Shown here: positions 18,020 through 28,434 of the stretch, piece by piece | Layout of the letters: every line of letters begins with the position of its first letter | Numbering within the stretch: position 1 is the first letter of the stretch | NCBI RefSeq assembly: GCF_030694575.1 | Contig: NZ_JAUYUS010000120.1 | Coordinates: 1 to 64,000 of the forward strand | Source of the DNA: Parvibaculum sp. | GTDB lineage: Bacteria > Pseudomonadota > Alphaproteobacteria > Parvibaculales > Parvibaculaceae | Length of the DNA stretch: 64,000 nucleotides | Reading direction: 5' to 3' | Notes under the pieces: generated by a model | What the model was told of the DNA's origin: nothing | Seen by the model: the letters and a program-made list of their open reading frames with translations, nothing else | Databases searched by the model: none | Made by a program: the position numbers and the translations under genes

Positions 18020-18547
18020 CTATTCTTCCTGCGCGGCGACGGATTTCAGCATCGCCTGAAGCGTGCCCTTCGGCGCGAAGTCCCAGCCGCCGCCATACAT
18101 GATGTCGTCGACGAGCCAACGGTCGCCTTCGCGGACGAGCAGCACGCGATCGGTCCATTGCACCGGCTCCTCCGCCTCATGCGCGAGCAGCACCTCGCAT
18201 TGCACGACTTGCTCCCTGCCCTCGCAGGTGCCGATTTCATAGGCGGTCGGCCCTTCGAACAGGGAGGAGAAGATGTCGCCCTGCAGATAGGGCGGCTCTT
18301 CGTTGTTCACGCGCGCGGTGTGGCGGCTCTCCGCCTCGGCGGCCTGCGCGAGCAAGCTGTCAAGATCGGGCGAGATGACGGGACGGAGACGCAGACGCAA
18401 ATCCTCGTCCGGCACGCCGCCCTGCTTCTCGCTGAGCGCGATGTCGTAGAAGACCCGCGCGGCCCCCGCCGCATCGCCCTCGGGGCCTGCGTCGCCGCAA
18501 CCGGCGAGAGGGAGGACGAGAAGGAGGGAGAGGATGAGTGTGCGCAT
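18020..18547 (-). CDS. Small lipoprotein of unknown function
   Basis: 175-residue predicted lipoprotein: signal MRTLILSLLLVLPLAGCGD with lipobox LAGC (Cys17). The mature region starts with an acidic/Gly/Ala linker and then an alpha+beta sequence with four or so hydrophobic strands (YEIGTCEGREQVVQCEVLLAHEAEEPVQWTDRVLLVREGDRWLVDDIMYGG) typical of small NTF2-like export proteins. I do not recognise a specific family. The ATG overlaps the cca stop as TGATG, so it is translationally coupled to cca. Confidence 0.78.
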   Translation of the reverse strand: MRTLILSLLLVLPLAGCGDAGPEGDAAGAARVFYDIALSEKQGGVPDEDLRLRLRPVISPDLDSLLAQAAEAESRHTARVNNEEPPYLQGDIFSSLFEGPTAYEIGTCEGREQVVQCEVLLAHEAEEPVQWTDRVLLVREGDRWLVDDIMYGGGWDFAPKGTLQAMLKSVAAQEE

Positions 18548-19800
18548 CAATACACCGTTGCCTGAACGATCGCCTTCAGCCGCTCGATGATCGAGAATTC
18601 GTCGTCGATGAAATCCGAGTCGATCCACCATTCCTCGACTTCGTCGCGGATGCGGCCGATCTGCGGGCCTTCGGGGACGCCGGCGGCCTTGATCATCTCG
18701 CCGGTGAGCGGCAGGACCGGCTTTTCCCAGCTGTCCGCCATCGCCAGCATGGCGCGCCATTGGAAGGCATTGTGGCCGCGCTTGTCGTCCGCCCAGCCGA
18801 GCGAAACGCGATCCTTGAAAAGCTGCAGGCCCATCAGATAGAGCGCGCGGCGCACCTCGCGCATGGAGAGGTAGCAGACGATCTTCGTGCTGTCGGTGAG
18901 CATGGCGGCAAGGCGGTCGCGGTCCCGGTTGGAAAGCTTCAGCCGCGCGGCCAGCGCCTCGATGCCCGGTTTGTCGAGATCGAGCATGGCGCCGAGACGG
19001 AGGATGGGGTCCACCTTCTGCACGAAGAGCTGCTGCGTCTCGATCTCGACCAGCTTCTCGAAACGGTCGAGGCGGCTCGCCTCCGGCAAGACGAGCTGGA
19101 GGATGCCCGCCGCCGCCATCTGGCGGAAGGCCGCGGCCGCATTGTCGGCGGAGGCGGTCTTCAGAAGTTCGTCGCGGACGCGCTCGCCCGACAATTGCCG
19201 TAAGCCCTCGCGTTCCTCGGCGCAGGCGCGGAGCCCCGCCTCGTCCGGCTCGCCCTTGCCGTACCAGGCATGAAGACGGAAGAAACGGAGGATACGCAGA
19301 TAATCCTCGCGGATGCGCTCATGCGCGTCGCCGATGAAGCGGATGCGGCGGGCTTTCAGGTCCGCAAGGCCGCCCAGCGGATCGTGGATGGTGCCGTCGG
19401 CGTCGCAGTAGAGCGCGTTCATCGTGAAGTCGCGGCGCCCGGCATCGGCGGCCCAGTCCCCCGTGAAGGCGACGTCGGCGCGGCGGCCATCCGTCTTCAC
19501 ATCGACGCGGAGCGTGGTGATCTCGAAATGGCGGGTGGGCGTGACGGCGGTGATCGTGCCGTGGTCCATGCCGGTCGGCACGACCTTGATACCCTTCGCT
19601 TCGAGGAGCGCCTTCGCCGCTTCCGGCGTCTCTGTGGTGGCGATGTCGATGTCGGAAACGGGCTCGCCCATGAGCGCATTGCGGACCGCCCCGCCGACGA
19701 AACGTGCAGCCCCGCCCTTCGCGGCAAGCGCCGCCATGACGGCGCGTGTGTCGGCTTCGTTGAGCCACGGGGCGCGGGCAAGTTCCTTGTCGGCAGTCAT
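18547..19800 (-). CDS. cca: CCA tRNA nucleotidyltransferase
   Basis: 417-residue class II nucleotidyltransferase adding or repairing the 3' CCA of tRNAs. The head-domain motif GGAVRNALMG and the metal-binding DIDIATTETPE are clear, followed by RRDFTMNALYCDADGTIHDPLGG and the neck motif ERIREDYLRILRFFRLHAWYG. No C-terminal HD phosphohydrolase motif is evident. A poly(A)-polymerase role is less likely because the enzyme has the short alphaproteobacterial CCA layout. The start chosen is ATG 19800. A longer frame to 19854 lacks support. Confidence 0.92.
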   Translation of the reverse strand: MTADKELARAPWLNEADTRAVMAALAAKGGAARFVGGAVRNALMGEPVSDIDIATTETPEAAKALLEAKGIKVVPTGMDHGTITAVTPTRHFEITTLRVDVKTDGRRADVAFTGDWAADAGRRDFTMNALYCDADGTIHDPLGGLADLKARRIRFIGDAHERIREDYLRILRFFRLHAWYGKGEPDEAGLRACAEEREGLRQLSGERVRDELLKTASADNAAAAFRQMAAAGILQLVLPEASRLDRFEKLVEIETQQLFVQKVDPILRLGAMLDLDKPGIEALAARLKLSNRDRDRLAAMLTDSTKIVCYLSMREVRRALYLMGLQLFKDRVSLGWADDKRGHNAFQWRAMLAMADSWEKPVLPLTGEMIKAAGVPEGPQIGRIRDEVEEWWIDSDFIDDEFSIIERLKAIVQATVY

Positions 19801-19889
19801 TGGGCGAAGCCTCCAGCAGTTTTTTATATTGCGCCTAGATATAAGGCGCGCCAACCGCCCTGTCTCGGCCGGTGGCCGGTATGGGGCAT

Positions 19890-20540
19890 TCAGTCGCCAT
19901 AGAGCCGGTCATACATGTTTTTGAGCATGCCCGCCGTCGCGCCCCAGATGTAGTGGCCATTATAGGGCATGGCGTAATATTCGCGCCGCCGCCCGCGCCA
20001 CACCGCACTGTGGCGCTGGTGATTGCCGGCATTCATGAGGAAGTCGAGCGGCACCTCGAACGCCTCCGCCACCTCGTCCGGCGAGATGGTGAGGGTGAAG
20101 CCGGGCCGCACGAAGGCGACAACGGGGAGAATGCGGAAGCCCGTGCCGGTCTCATAGGCGTCGAGATAGCCCGCCACCTCGACATGGGCGGGATCGAGGC
20201 CGACTTCCTCCTCCGCCTCGCGGATGGCCGCCTCCGCCGGCGTCTCGTCGGGTTCGATCTTGCCGCCCGGAAAGGCAACCTGACCCGAATGGGTGCCGAG
20301 ATGATCGGCGCGGCGGGTGAGCAGGATATGCGGCCCATGCGCGTGTTCGATGACACCGACAAGAACGGCAGCGGCCCGCAGCGTCACGCGCTCCTCCGGC
20401 TCGACCCAGACATTGGCGTCCGGCGGATTGAGATCGTGATCGCCCCTGAGGCGCGGCATGCCGTCCGGCGCCAGCAGCGCGGCGAGCGGCGGCGGCTCCC
20501 GGTCGGTCCGGGCGAGGATGCGGGTGCGGTATGTCTGCAT
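19890..20540 (-). CDS. Nudix hydrolase, CoA-pyrophosphatase type
   Basis: 216-residue Nudix protein with the box GGKIEPDETPAEAAIREAEEEVGL (GX5EX7REUXEEXGU intact) around residues 93-116. The preceding LLTRRADHLGTHSGQVAFPGGK matches the NudL/CoA-pyrophosphatase group, which hydrolyses CoA or acyl-CoA to 4'-phosphopantetheine and 3',5'-ADP. C-terminal YNGHYIWGATAGMLKNM is also typical. Lies between cca and DUF1285 on the same strand, 9 bp from DUF1285, so probably cotranscribed. Substrate inferred from family. Confidence 0.88.
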   Translation of the reverse strand: MQTYRTRILARTDREPPPLAALLAPDGMPRLRGDHDLNPPDANVWVEPEERVTLRAAAVLVGVIEHAHGPHILLTRRADHLGTHSGQVAFPGGKIEPDETPAEAAIREAEEEVGLDPAHVEVAGYLDAYETGTGFRILPVVAFVRPGFTLTISPDEVAEAFEVPLDFLMNAGNHQRHSAVWRGRRREYYAMPYNGHYIWGATAGMLKNMYDRLYGD

Positions 20541-20549
20541 GGGAGGGAC

Positions 20550-21185
20550 CTAGAACGCCATCTCCTCGGCCGGGGTGACCGGGAAGAAGATGCCGCCGGA
20601 CCAGATGCCGAACCATCTGCGGCCTTCATGCTCCTCTTCCACGCCGAGTTCCACGAGATCGTAGAAGACCGCTCGGTTGATGAGGGCGTCGAGACGGGCG
20701 CGGACATGGACGTAAGGGGCGGGCTCGCTGGTCTCCGCGTCGATTTCGAACCGCATCGGGTGATCGGAGCCGACCACCGTGTCGTCGCCGACATTGGTGG
20801 TGAAGGTGAGAACCTGCTCGCGCCCCTCGCCCTCCACTTTCATGGCGACGGCGAGGAAGGGCGCGTCGTCCACCATGATGCCGACCTTCTCGACGGGGGT
20901 GACGAGATAATATTTCCCGTCCTCGTCATGGCGCAGCACGGTCGAGAAAAGCCGGACCAGCCGTTCGCGGCCGATGGGCGTGCCCATATAGAACCAGGTG
21001 CCGTCCCGCGCGATCCGCATGTCGAGATCGCCGCAAAATTCCGGATTCCACAGATGAACCGGCGGCAGGCCTTTTGCCTTCTTGCCCGCATCCTCGGCGG
21101 CGGCGAGCCCCTTCAGGCCTCCGGGCGCGCTGCCCGACACCGACTTTTCGGCTTTTGCGGCTGTCTTTCCGGTCGAGGCGGCCAT
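20550..21185 (-). CDS. DUF1285 domain protein
   Basis: 211-residue protein of the DUF1285 family, unknown function. After a low-complexity Ala/Lys-rich start (1-40) comes the conserved [63 protein letters not shown] block, then [24 protein letters not shown] prefer ATG 21185 because GGAGGAGACGG sits ideally upstream; the ATG at 21203 would place that site inside the gene. Divergent from moxR, a neighbourhood I recall as conserved in alphaproteobacteria. Confidence 0.88.
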   Translation of the reverse strand: MAASTGKTAAKAEKSVSGSAPGGLKGLAAAEDAGKKAKGLPPVHLWNPEFCGDLDMRIARDGTWFYMGTPIGRERLVRLFSTVLRHDEDGKYYLVTPVEKVGIMVDDAPFLAVAMKVEGEGREQVLTFTTNVGDDTVVGSDHPMRFEIDAETSEPAPYVHVRARLDALINRAVFYDLVELGVEEEHEGRRWFGIWSGGIFFPVTPAEEMAF

Positions 21186-21349
21186 ATTTCCGTCTCCTCC
21201 CATTAACTTGATCGCGAATTACTGCCGTAAGGCCGGGAATCCGGCCATATTATCGTCAAGAAACCCCGCGCCAATGGCGGCGCGGTAAACGATACAGGAT
21301 GTGGCACGGTGACGGGCGGCGAAGCACGTCACTCCTCTTATGTAGGTCA

Positions 21350-22348
<999 letters not shown>

Positions 22349-22361
22349 ACAAGAGACAGAA

Positions 22362-23321
22362 ATGAGCCTTATCCGATCAAACGCGGCTCCTTCCGGCGCG
22401 GCCGGTCTGCGCGAGCAGGCCGAGGCGCTGTCGGAAGCCATGCCCCCGCTGGTGACGGAGGCGGAACATGTCGCCTCGACCGTCGCGCAGGGCGTGCATG
22501 GCCGCCGCCGCATCGGCATGGGCGAAACCTTCTGGCAGTTCCGCCGCTACCGCGAGGGCGACACGGCCTCGTCGGTCGACTGGCGGCATTCGGCACGCTC
22601 GGCGCATCTCTTCGTCCGCGAGACCGAGCGGGAAGCGGCCGAAAGCGTCTGGATATGGCGCGACGGCTCGGCCTCGATGGATTACGCCTCCGAGTTCGCG
22701 CCCTGCACCAAGAAGGATCGCGCGACCGTGCTTGCACTGGCGCTGTCCTCGCTTCTCGTCCAGGGCGGCGAAAGCGTCGCCCCGCTCGGCGGCGGCCTCG
22801 CGCCCGTACCGGGCCGCGTCGCGCTGCGCCGCATGGCCCATGCGCTGCTCGATGCCCCCCGGAACGACGACAAGGCAGCCGGCGAAGGCGCGGAACGCGA
22901 AAGCCTGCCGCCGCCGGAACACCTGCCGCGCTATGCGCAGATCGTCCTCATCAGCGACTTTCTCTCGCCCGCCGAGGAAATCGTTTCGCGCATCAAGAGC
23001 TATGCCGCCGAAGGCATTCGCGGTCACATGATCCAGGTGCTCGATCCGGCCGAAGAAGATCTGCCTTTTACCGGCCGCACCGAATTCGAAGGCGTCGAGG
23101 AAGACATCCGCCTGATGGTCGGCCGCGCGCAGAACCTTCGCGAGGCCTATCACCAGCGGCTGGAAATTCACCGCAACCGCATTCTCGAAACGGCGCGGCG
23201 CATCAACTTCACCTTCGCGACGCATCGCACGGACCGTGTGCCGCAGACGGCATTGCTCGCGCTTTATGGCGCGTTGTCGGGCGCCATCGCCGCGCGCAAG
23301 CCGCCCCGGGCGGGCGTCTAA
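22362..23321 (+). CDS. DUF58 domain protein
   Basis: 319-residue protein of the DUF58 family, the standard partner of MoxR ATPases. The diagnostic block is RRIGMGETFWQFRRYREGDTASSVDWRHSARSAHLFVRETE, followed by a VWA-like fold starting SVWIWRDGSASM (a DGSAS metal site resembling MIDAS DxSxS). The protein has no membrane anchor and is likely cytosolic or peripheral. It starts 13 bp after moxR and the next gene begins 3 bp after it, so a single transcript is near certain. Confidence 0.9.
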   Translation: MSLIRSNAAPSGAAGLREQAEALSEAMPPLVTEAEHVASTVAQGVHGRRRIGMGETFWQFRRYREGDTASSVDWRHSARSAHLFVRETEREAAESVWIWRDGSASMDYASEFAPCTKKDRATVLALALSSLLVQGGESVAPLGGGLAPVPGRVALRRMAHALLDAPRNDDKAAGEGAERESLPPPEHLPRYAQIVLISDFLSPAEEIVSRIKSYAAEGIRGHMIQVLDPAEEDLPFTGRTEFEGVEEDIRLMVGRAQNLREAYHQRLEIHRNRILETARRINFTFATHRTDRVPQTALLALYGALSGAIAARKPPRAGV

Positions 23322-23324
23322 ATC

Positions 23325-26129
23325 ATGCTGCAACTCGGGCCCCTCGCCTTCGCCAGCCCGTGGATGCTGCTCGGCCTCGCCGCACTGCCGGCGATCTGGT
23401 GGCTGCTGCGGATCAGCCCGCCGCTGCCGAAACGCGTGCGCTTTCCCGCGATCCGGCTGCTGGTAGGCCTCGCGCGGGAAGAGGAGACGCCCGCGCACAC
23501 GCCGTTCTGGCTGCTGCTGCTGCGGATGCTGATCGCCGCGCTCATCGTGTTCGCGCTCGCCGAGCCGTTGTGGAATCCCGCGCCGCGCGTGGCGGGCTCG
23601 GGACCGCTTCTCATTGTGACCGACAATAGCTGGGCGGCGGCCGCGCACTGGAACGAACGCCGCGCCGCGATGGATGGACTGATCGCCGAAGCGCGCCGCA
23701 CCGACCGCCCCGTCCTGGTCGTCGGCACGGCGCCGGAAGCGAACGCGCCGGACCTGAATTTCGAATCCGCCGACGATGCCGCCGCGCGGGCGCGCGCGAT
23801 GGTGCCCGAACCGATCGAGCCCAACCGCATCGCACTGGTGGAGAAGCTCGAAGGCGGTACGACGCTCGCAAGCCGCAACGTCCAAACGGTGTGGATCAGC
23901 GACGGGCTCGACTACGGCGCCGCCGCGCAGTTCGCGGAACGCCTGTCCGCGCTGGCGGGCGCCGGCGGCCTGACGCTGGTCGAACCCGGGCCCGGCACAC
24001 GCGCGCTCGCCCTGCTGCCGCCCGACGACGAAGGCGGCGCCTTCGCGGCCACCGTCATTCGCGCCGAGACGCAGGGCACGCGGGAAGGCGGCGTCCGCGC
24101 GGTGAGCAGCGAAGGCAGCGTGCTGAGCGAAGTGCCCTTCGCCTTTGCGGAGGGAGAGACGCGCGCAGCCGCCCGTTTCGACTTGCCGCTCGAACTGCGC
24201 AACCGCGTGGCGCGTCTCGAAATCACGGGCGAGGCCTCGGCGGGCGCCGTGGCGCTCGCCGACGAACGCTGGCGCCGCCGCAGTGTCGGCATCGTTTCCG
24301 GCGCGAGCGCAGAAGAAGCGCAACCGCTGCTCTCCGATGTCTATTATCTGCGCCGTGCGCTCGCGCCCTATGCCGAACTTCGCGAAACGCACGCGGGCAG
24401 CACTACAAGCGAGACGATCGAGGATCTTCTCTCCTCGCCGCTCTCCGTTCTCATTCTCGCCGATATCGGCAATCTGACCGGCGACGACCGCGAGCGCGTG
24501 AGCGACTGGGTGGAGGCCGGCGGCCTGCTGATCCGCTTCGCGGGGCCCCGCCTCGCCGAAAAGAGCGACGACCTCGTGCCCGTGCCGTTGCGGAGCGGCG
24601 GCCGCGCGCTTGGCGGTGCATTGTCGTGGAGCACGCCGCAAAACCTCGCCGCCTTCGAGGAAGACAGTCCCTTCTTCGGCGTCGATGTGCCTGAAGACGT
24701 AACCGTGTCGCGCCAGGTGCTCGCCGAGCCGACGCCCGACCTTGCAGGCGGAACATGGGCGCGGCTCAGCGACGGCACGCCGCTCGTCACCGCCGCGAAA
24801 CGGGGAAGCGGCACCATCGTCCTCTTTCATGTGACGGCAAATCGCGACTGGTCGAACCTGCCGATCTCCGGTCTCTTCGTCGAGATGCTTCGCCGCACGG
24901 TTGCGCTGTCGCAAGGAACGCCGATATCGGGCGACGGCGCGGCAACGGCGCGCGGGCGCGAATTGCTGAACCCCGTCGCGACGCTCGACGGCTTCGGCCG
25001 GCTCGGAACGCCGCCCGCGACCGCGACGGCGATTTCCGTCGAACAGTTCCAAAGCGCCGAGCGGAGCCCGCGCCATCCGCCGGGCCTTTACGGCACCGCC
25101 GCCGCGCCGCGCGCACTCAATCTCGCAACGGCTTCGCTTGAGCTCGCACCTATCCTCGATGCACCTGGCGCCGCCAGCCGCCGTCATTTCGCGGGAAGTT
25201 CGGAAGTGCAGCTCGCCTCCCTGGCATTCGCGCTCGCCCTCGCGCTCGTCATTCTCGACACCGTGGCGGCGCTCTGGGTGACGGGACTTTTCGAGACGGA
25301 GAAAATCCGGCGGGTCCGCTTCGGCACGCGCATCGCGCCCGTGCTTCTCGCCGCTTTGTTCGCGCTGCCCTCGTTCGATGTCCGCGCGCAAGAGGGTCGC
25401 GACGCTTTCGTCCTGGAAGCGACGCTGGAAACGCGGCTTGCCTATGTCATCACCGGCGACCGCGAGATCGACGAGACGAGCGCGGCGGGACTTGCCGGAC
25501 TGAGCGAGGTGCTGCGCTCTCGCACCGCCTTCGAGCCGGCCGACCCGATGGGCGTCGACGTGACGCGCGACGAGCTTGCGTTTTTCCCCGTGCTCTATTG
25601 GCCGATGTCGCCGCGCCAGGACAATCTCGCGCCGGAAGTGCTGGGCAAGATCAACGCCTATATGAAGAACGGCGGCACCATATTGTTCGACACGCGCGAT
25701 CAGGACCGCGCGGTGGGCGGGGCGGTCACGCCCGGCACCGAGACGCTGCGCCGCCTGCTCGGGCGCCTCGACCTGCCGCAGCTCGAACCGGTGCCGGCCG
25801 ATCACGTGCTGACGAAATCCTTTTACCTGATGCACAGCTTTCCCGGCCGCTGGGACGGCGGACAGCTCTGGGTCGAGGCTTCGCTCGCCGATGCCGGCAG
25901 CCTCACCAATGACGGCGTGACGACCATCCTTGTCGGCTCCAACGACTATGCCGCCGCGTGGGCGCGCGACGCGCGCGGGCGGCCGCTCTTTCCCGTATCG
26001 CCCGGCGGCGAACGCCAGCGCGAAATGGCAGACCGCTTCGGCGTCAATCTCGTGATGTATGCGCTGACCGGCAACTACAAGGCCGATCAGGTCCATGTCC
26101 CCGCGCTTCTCGAGCGCCTCGGTCAGTAG
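23325..26129 (+). CDS. BatA-like/DUF4159 membrane protein
   Basis: 934-residue membrane protein. N-terminal BatA/aerotolerance-type segment with two helices (about 8-28 and 61-78), a VWA-like region whose metal site is degenerate (LLIVTDNSWAAAAHW), a long periplasmic or cytoplasmic middle part, another helix pair near 625-690, and a C-terminal DUF4159 domain (about 700-934: FPVLYWPMSPRQDN, GGTILFDTRDQD, GSNDYAAAWARD). DUF4159 is a class-I-glutamine-amidotransferase-like fold without a known activity. It is the third gene of the MoxR operon. Confidence 0.86.
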   Translation: MLQLGPLAFASPWMLLGLAALPAIWWLLRISPPLPKRVRFPAIRLLVGLAREEETPAHTPFWLLLLRMLIAALIVFALAEPLWNPAPRVAGSGPLLIVTDNSWAAAAHWNERRAAMDGLIAEARRTDRPVLVVGTAPEANAPDLNFESADDAAARARAMVPEPIEPNRIALVEKLEGGTTLASRNVQTVWISDGLDYGAAAQFAERLSALAGAGGLTLVEPGPGTRALALLPPDDEGGAFAATVIRAETQGTREGGVRAVSSEGSVLSEVPFAFAEGETRAAARFDLPLELRNRVARLEITGEASAGAVALADERWRRRSVGIVSGASAEEAQPLLSDVYYLRRALAPYAELRETHAGSTTSETIEDLLSSPLSVLILADIGNLTGDDRERVSDWVEAGGLLIRFAGPRLAEKSDDLVPVPLRSGGRALGGALSWSTPQNLAAFEEDSPFFGVDVPEDVTVSRQVLAEPTPDLAGGTWARLSDGTPLVTAAKRGSGTIVLFHVTANRDWSNLPISGLFVEMLRRTVALSQGTPISGDGAATARGRELLNPVATLDGFGRLGTPPATATAISVEQFQSAERSPRHPPGLYGTAAAPRALNLATASLELAPILDAPGAASRRHFAGSSEVQLASLAFALALALVILDTVAALWVTGLFETEKIRRVRFGTRIAPVLLAALFALPSFDVRAQEGRDAFVLEATLETRLAYVITGDREIDETSAAGLAGLSEVLRSRTAFEPADPMGVDVTRDELAFFPVLYWPMSPRQDNLAPEVLGKINAYMKNGGTILFDTRDQDRAVGGAVTPGTETLRRLLGRLDLPQLEPVPADHVLTKSFYLMHSFPGRWDGGQLWVEASLADAGSLTNDGVTTILVGSNDYAAAWARDARGRPLFPVSPGGERQREMADRFGVNLVMYALTGNYKADQVHVPALLERLGQ

Positions 26130-26141
26130 GGGACAAGGACA

Positions 26142-28217
26142 ATGGCCTGGAACATCGTTTTCGAACCCGTCCTGCCGGTCTACCTGATCCTTCTGCTCGC
26201 CGTGCCGGGCGTCGCGGCGCTGCTCTATTCCGCCTATCGCCGCGCGCGCGGTGCGCCGTGGCGGACGGCCGCGCTCGGCATTCTCGTGCTCGCGCTGCTC
26301 AACCCTACGGTCCGCCGCGAAGCACGCGAGGCGGTGCCCGACGTCGCGGCCATCGTGGTCGACCGCAGCCAGAGCCAGGAGATCGGCGCGCGGCCGGAGG
26401 AAACCGCCGCCGCGCTTGCCCGCATCTCCGAACACCTCGAACGGGAAGACGGCATCGAGACGCGCATCGTCACGGCGGAAAACAATCCCGACGACGAGAA
26501 TGGCACCGCCCTTTTCGCCGCCCTGGAAGAAGCCTTCGCCGATGTGCCGCGCGAACGCATCGCGGGTGCGATCTTCATCACCGACGGACAGGTCCACGAC
26601 GTGCCCGCGAATGCCGCCGCGCTCGGCTTCGACGCGCCGGTGCATGGGCTCGTGATCGGCCGCAAGGGCGAGAAGGACCGGCGCCTCCGCGTGACCGAGG
26701 CGCCGCGCTTCGGCATCGTCGGCGAGCCGGTGAAGCTCTCCTTCCGCGTCGACGAAACTTCCGCCGAGGACCGGCCGACCGGCGAGACGGCGACCGTCAC
26801 CGTGACGGTAGACGGCGTGAGGACGGCAAGCACCGAAGTCGGCATCGGCGAGCCCGCCAGCGTGACGCTGGCGCTGACGCATGGCGGTCCGAACGTCATC
26901 GAGATCGACGTGGAGGAAGGGCCGGATGAACTGACCATGCTCAACAACCGCGCGGTGGTGGTGGCGAACGGCATCCGCGACCGGCTGCGCGTGCTGCTCG
27001 TCTCCGGCGAGCCGCATCCCGGCGAGCGGACATGGCGCAACCTGCTGAAATCCGATCCCTCCGTCGACCTCGTCCACTTCACGATTTTGCGCCCGCCCGA
27101 AAAGCAGGACGGCACGCCCATCGGCGAGTTGTCGCTGATCGCCTTTCCGACGCGCGAACTTTTCGACGAGAAGCTCGACCAGTTCGACCTCATCGTCTTC
27201 GACCGCTACAAGCGGCGCGGCGTGCTGCCGCTCGCCTATTTCCTGAACATCGTGGACTACGTCGAGAACGGCGGTGCCTTCCTCGCCGCGACAGGCCCCG
27301 CCTTCGCCTCGCCCTATTCGATCTACCGGACACCCCTCGCCGCAATCCTGCCCGCGCAGCCGACGGGCGGGATCAGCACCGGCGGCTACAGGCCGGAGAT
27401 CACCGAAACCGGCACGCGCCACCCGGTGACGGCGGCACTGCCGGGCGGCGAAACCTCGCCACCCTCATGGGGCCGCTGGTTCCGTTCGATCGACGTGACC
27501 GCGGATCAGGGCGACGTGCTGATGGACACGCCGGACGGCAAGCCGCTGATGGTGCTCGCCCATGCCGGCAAGGGCCGCGTGGCGCAACTTCTCTCCGACC
27601 AGATATGGCTCTGGTCGCGCGGCTATGAGGGCGGCGGTCCGCAGGCGGAACTTCTGCGCCGCCTCGCGCACTGGCTGATGAAGGAGCCCGATCTCGAGGA
27701 GGAAAACCTTTCGGCCTCCGCGCAGGGCGGCACGCTGACGGTGCGCCGGCGCACCATGGCGGACGAAACCCCGCCCGCCAGTATCGTCATGCCCTCGGGC
27801 GCAACGCGGGAACTGGTGCTGGAGGAAACGGCGCCCGGCCGCTTCGAGGCCATCATGGAGACGAGGGAACTCGGCCTTTACCGCATATCCCAGGGCGACC
27901 TCAGCGCCGTGGCGGCGGCAGGGCCGCTCAACCCGCGCGAATTCGCCGATGTGCGCGCCACCGAAAAACTGCTGCGGCCAATCGCGGACGCGACCGGCGG
28001 CGGTATCTGGTGGGCGGGCGAGAATGCGGAAGACACGCCCGGCATCCGTTCGGTGCGGGCGGGCCATGACGCGGCGGGCGCGAACTGGATGGGACTCCGG
28101 CGGAACGAACAATATCTCGTCCATGCCGTGCATCAGGTACCGCTGCTGACGGGCCCCCTCGCCCTCTTCCTCATTCTCGGCGCGCTGGCGCTCGCCTGGT
28201 GGCGCGAGGGGCGCTGA
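26142..28217 (+). CDS. VWA-like membrane protein of the MoxR operon
   Basis: 691-residue protein with two N-terminal helices (about 10-32 and 40-55), a VWA-like domain carrying an intact DxSxS (IVVDRSQSQ, about 68-76) and a distal TDGQ motif (FITDGQVHDVP), then an Ig-like region and a glutamine-amidotransferase-like part (FDRYKRRGVLPLAYFLNIVDYVENGGAFLAATGPAF). A final helix (PLALFLILGALALAWW) anchors the C-terminus. Fourth gene of the operon, 12 bp after DUF4159. It probably forms a membrane complex with its two neighbours, driven by MoxR (inferred). Confidence 0.84.
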   Translation: MAWNIVFEPVLPVYLILLLAVPGVAALLYSAYRRARGAPWRTAALGILVLALLNPTVRREAREAVPDVAAIVVDRSQSQEIGARPEETAAALARISEHLEREDGIETRIVTAENNPDDENGTALFAALEEAFADVPRERIAGAIFITDGQVHDVPANAAALGFDAPVHGLVIGRKGEKDRRLRVTEAPRFGIVGEPVKLSFRVDETSAEDRPTGETATVTVTVDGVRTASTEVGIGEPASVTLALTHGGPNVIEIDVEEGPDELTMLNNRAVVVANGIRDRLRVLLVSGEPHPGERTWRNLLKSDPSVDLVHFTILRPPEKQDGTPIGELSLIAFPTRELFDEKLDQFDLIVFDRYKRRGVLPLAYFLNIVDYVENGGAFLAATGPAFASPYSIYRTPLAAILPAQPTGGISTGGYRPEITETGTRHPVTAALPGGETSPPSWGRWFRSIDVTADQGDVLMDTPDGKPLMVLAHAGKGRVAQLLSDQIWLWSRGYEGGGPQAELLRRLAHWLMKEPDLEEENLSASAQGGTLTVRRRTMADETPPASIVMPSGATRELVLEETAPGRFEAIMETRELGLYRISQGDLSAVAAAGPLNPREFADVRATEKLLRPIADATGGGIWWAGENAEDTPGIRSVRAGHDAAGANWMGLRRNEQYLVHAVHQVPLLTGPLALFLILGALALAWWREGR

Positions 28218-28265
28218 CCGCGAGGCCACGCTTGCCACGGCCCGCGATCCCGCCTAGTTTCGCGA

Positions 28266-28280
28266 TGTTATAATATTACA
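28266..28280. promoter_or_regulatory. Zur-type operator/promoter of the znu operon
   Basis: TGTTATAATATTACA, an almost perfect dyad that matches the alphaproteobacterial Zur consensus (ATGTTATAATATAACAT type). A perfect -10 hexamer TATAAT (28269-28274) lies inside the box, so bound Zur would block RNA polymerase. It is placed 14 bp before the small ORF that leads the znuCBA operon. Confidence 0.82.
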
Positions 28281-28293
28281 AGCCAGCGAAATC

Positions 28294-28434
28294 ATGAGCC
28301 ATCCGGCGCCTTCCCGCCCCCCCGCGACCGCACCGCGCACAACCGCTTTCGGTGTGGGCATCCGCGCGCGGCTGGTCGTCGCCCTTGCCGCCATTGCCGC
28401 GCTGTGGCTCGCCGTGTTGTGGGCGCTGGCCTGA
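28294..28434 (+). CDS. 46-residue single-helix membrane protein leading znuCBA
   Basis: Short frame missed by length cut-offs. The 46-residue product has a Pro/Ala/Arg-rich N-terminus ([20 protein letters not shown]) and one predicted transmembrane helix (about 26-45, rich in Leu, Val, Ala and Trp). Third codon positions are mostly G/C, as in neighbouring genes. Its TGA overlaps the znuC ATG as ATGA, implying translational coupling. The Shine-Dalgarno is weak (AGCGAA). It lies just after the Zur box. Function unknown; a role as an accessory subunit of the zinc transporter is a guess. Confidence 0.55.
   Translation: MSHPAPSRPPATAPRTTAFGVGIRARLVVALAAIAALWLAVLWALA

Noticed and set aside
22377-27422. 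1681-codon open frame antisense to the MoxR operon
   Set aside because: Striking length, but the sequence is Arg/Gly/Ala-rich mirror of the GC-rich plus-strand genes, which have clear domains and ribosome-binding sites.
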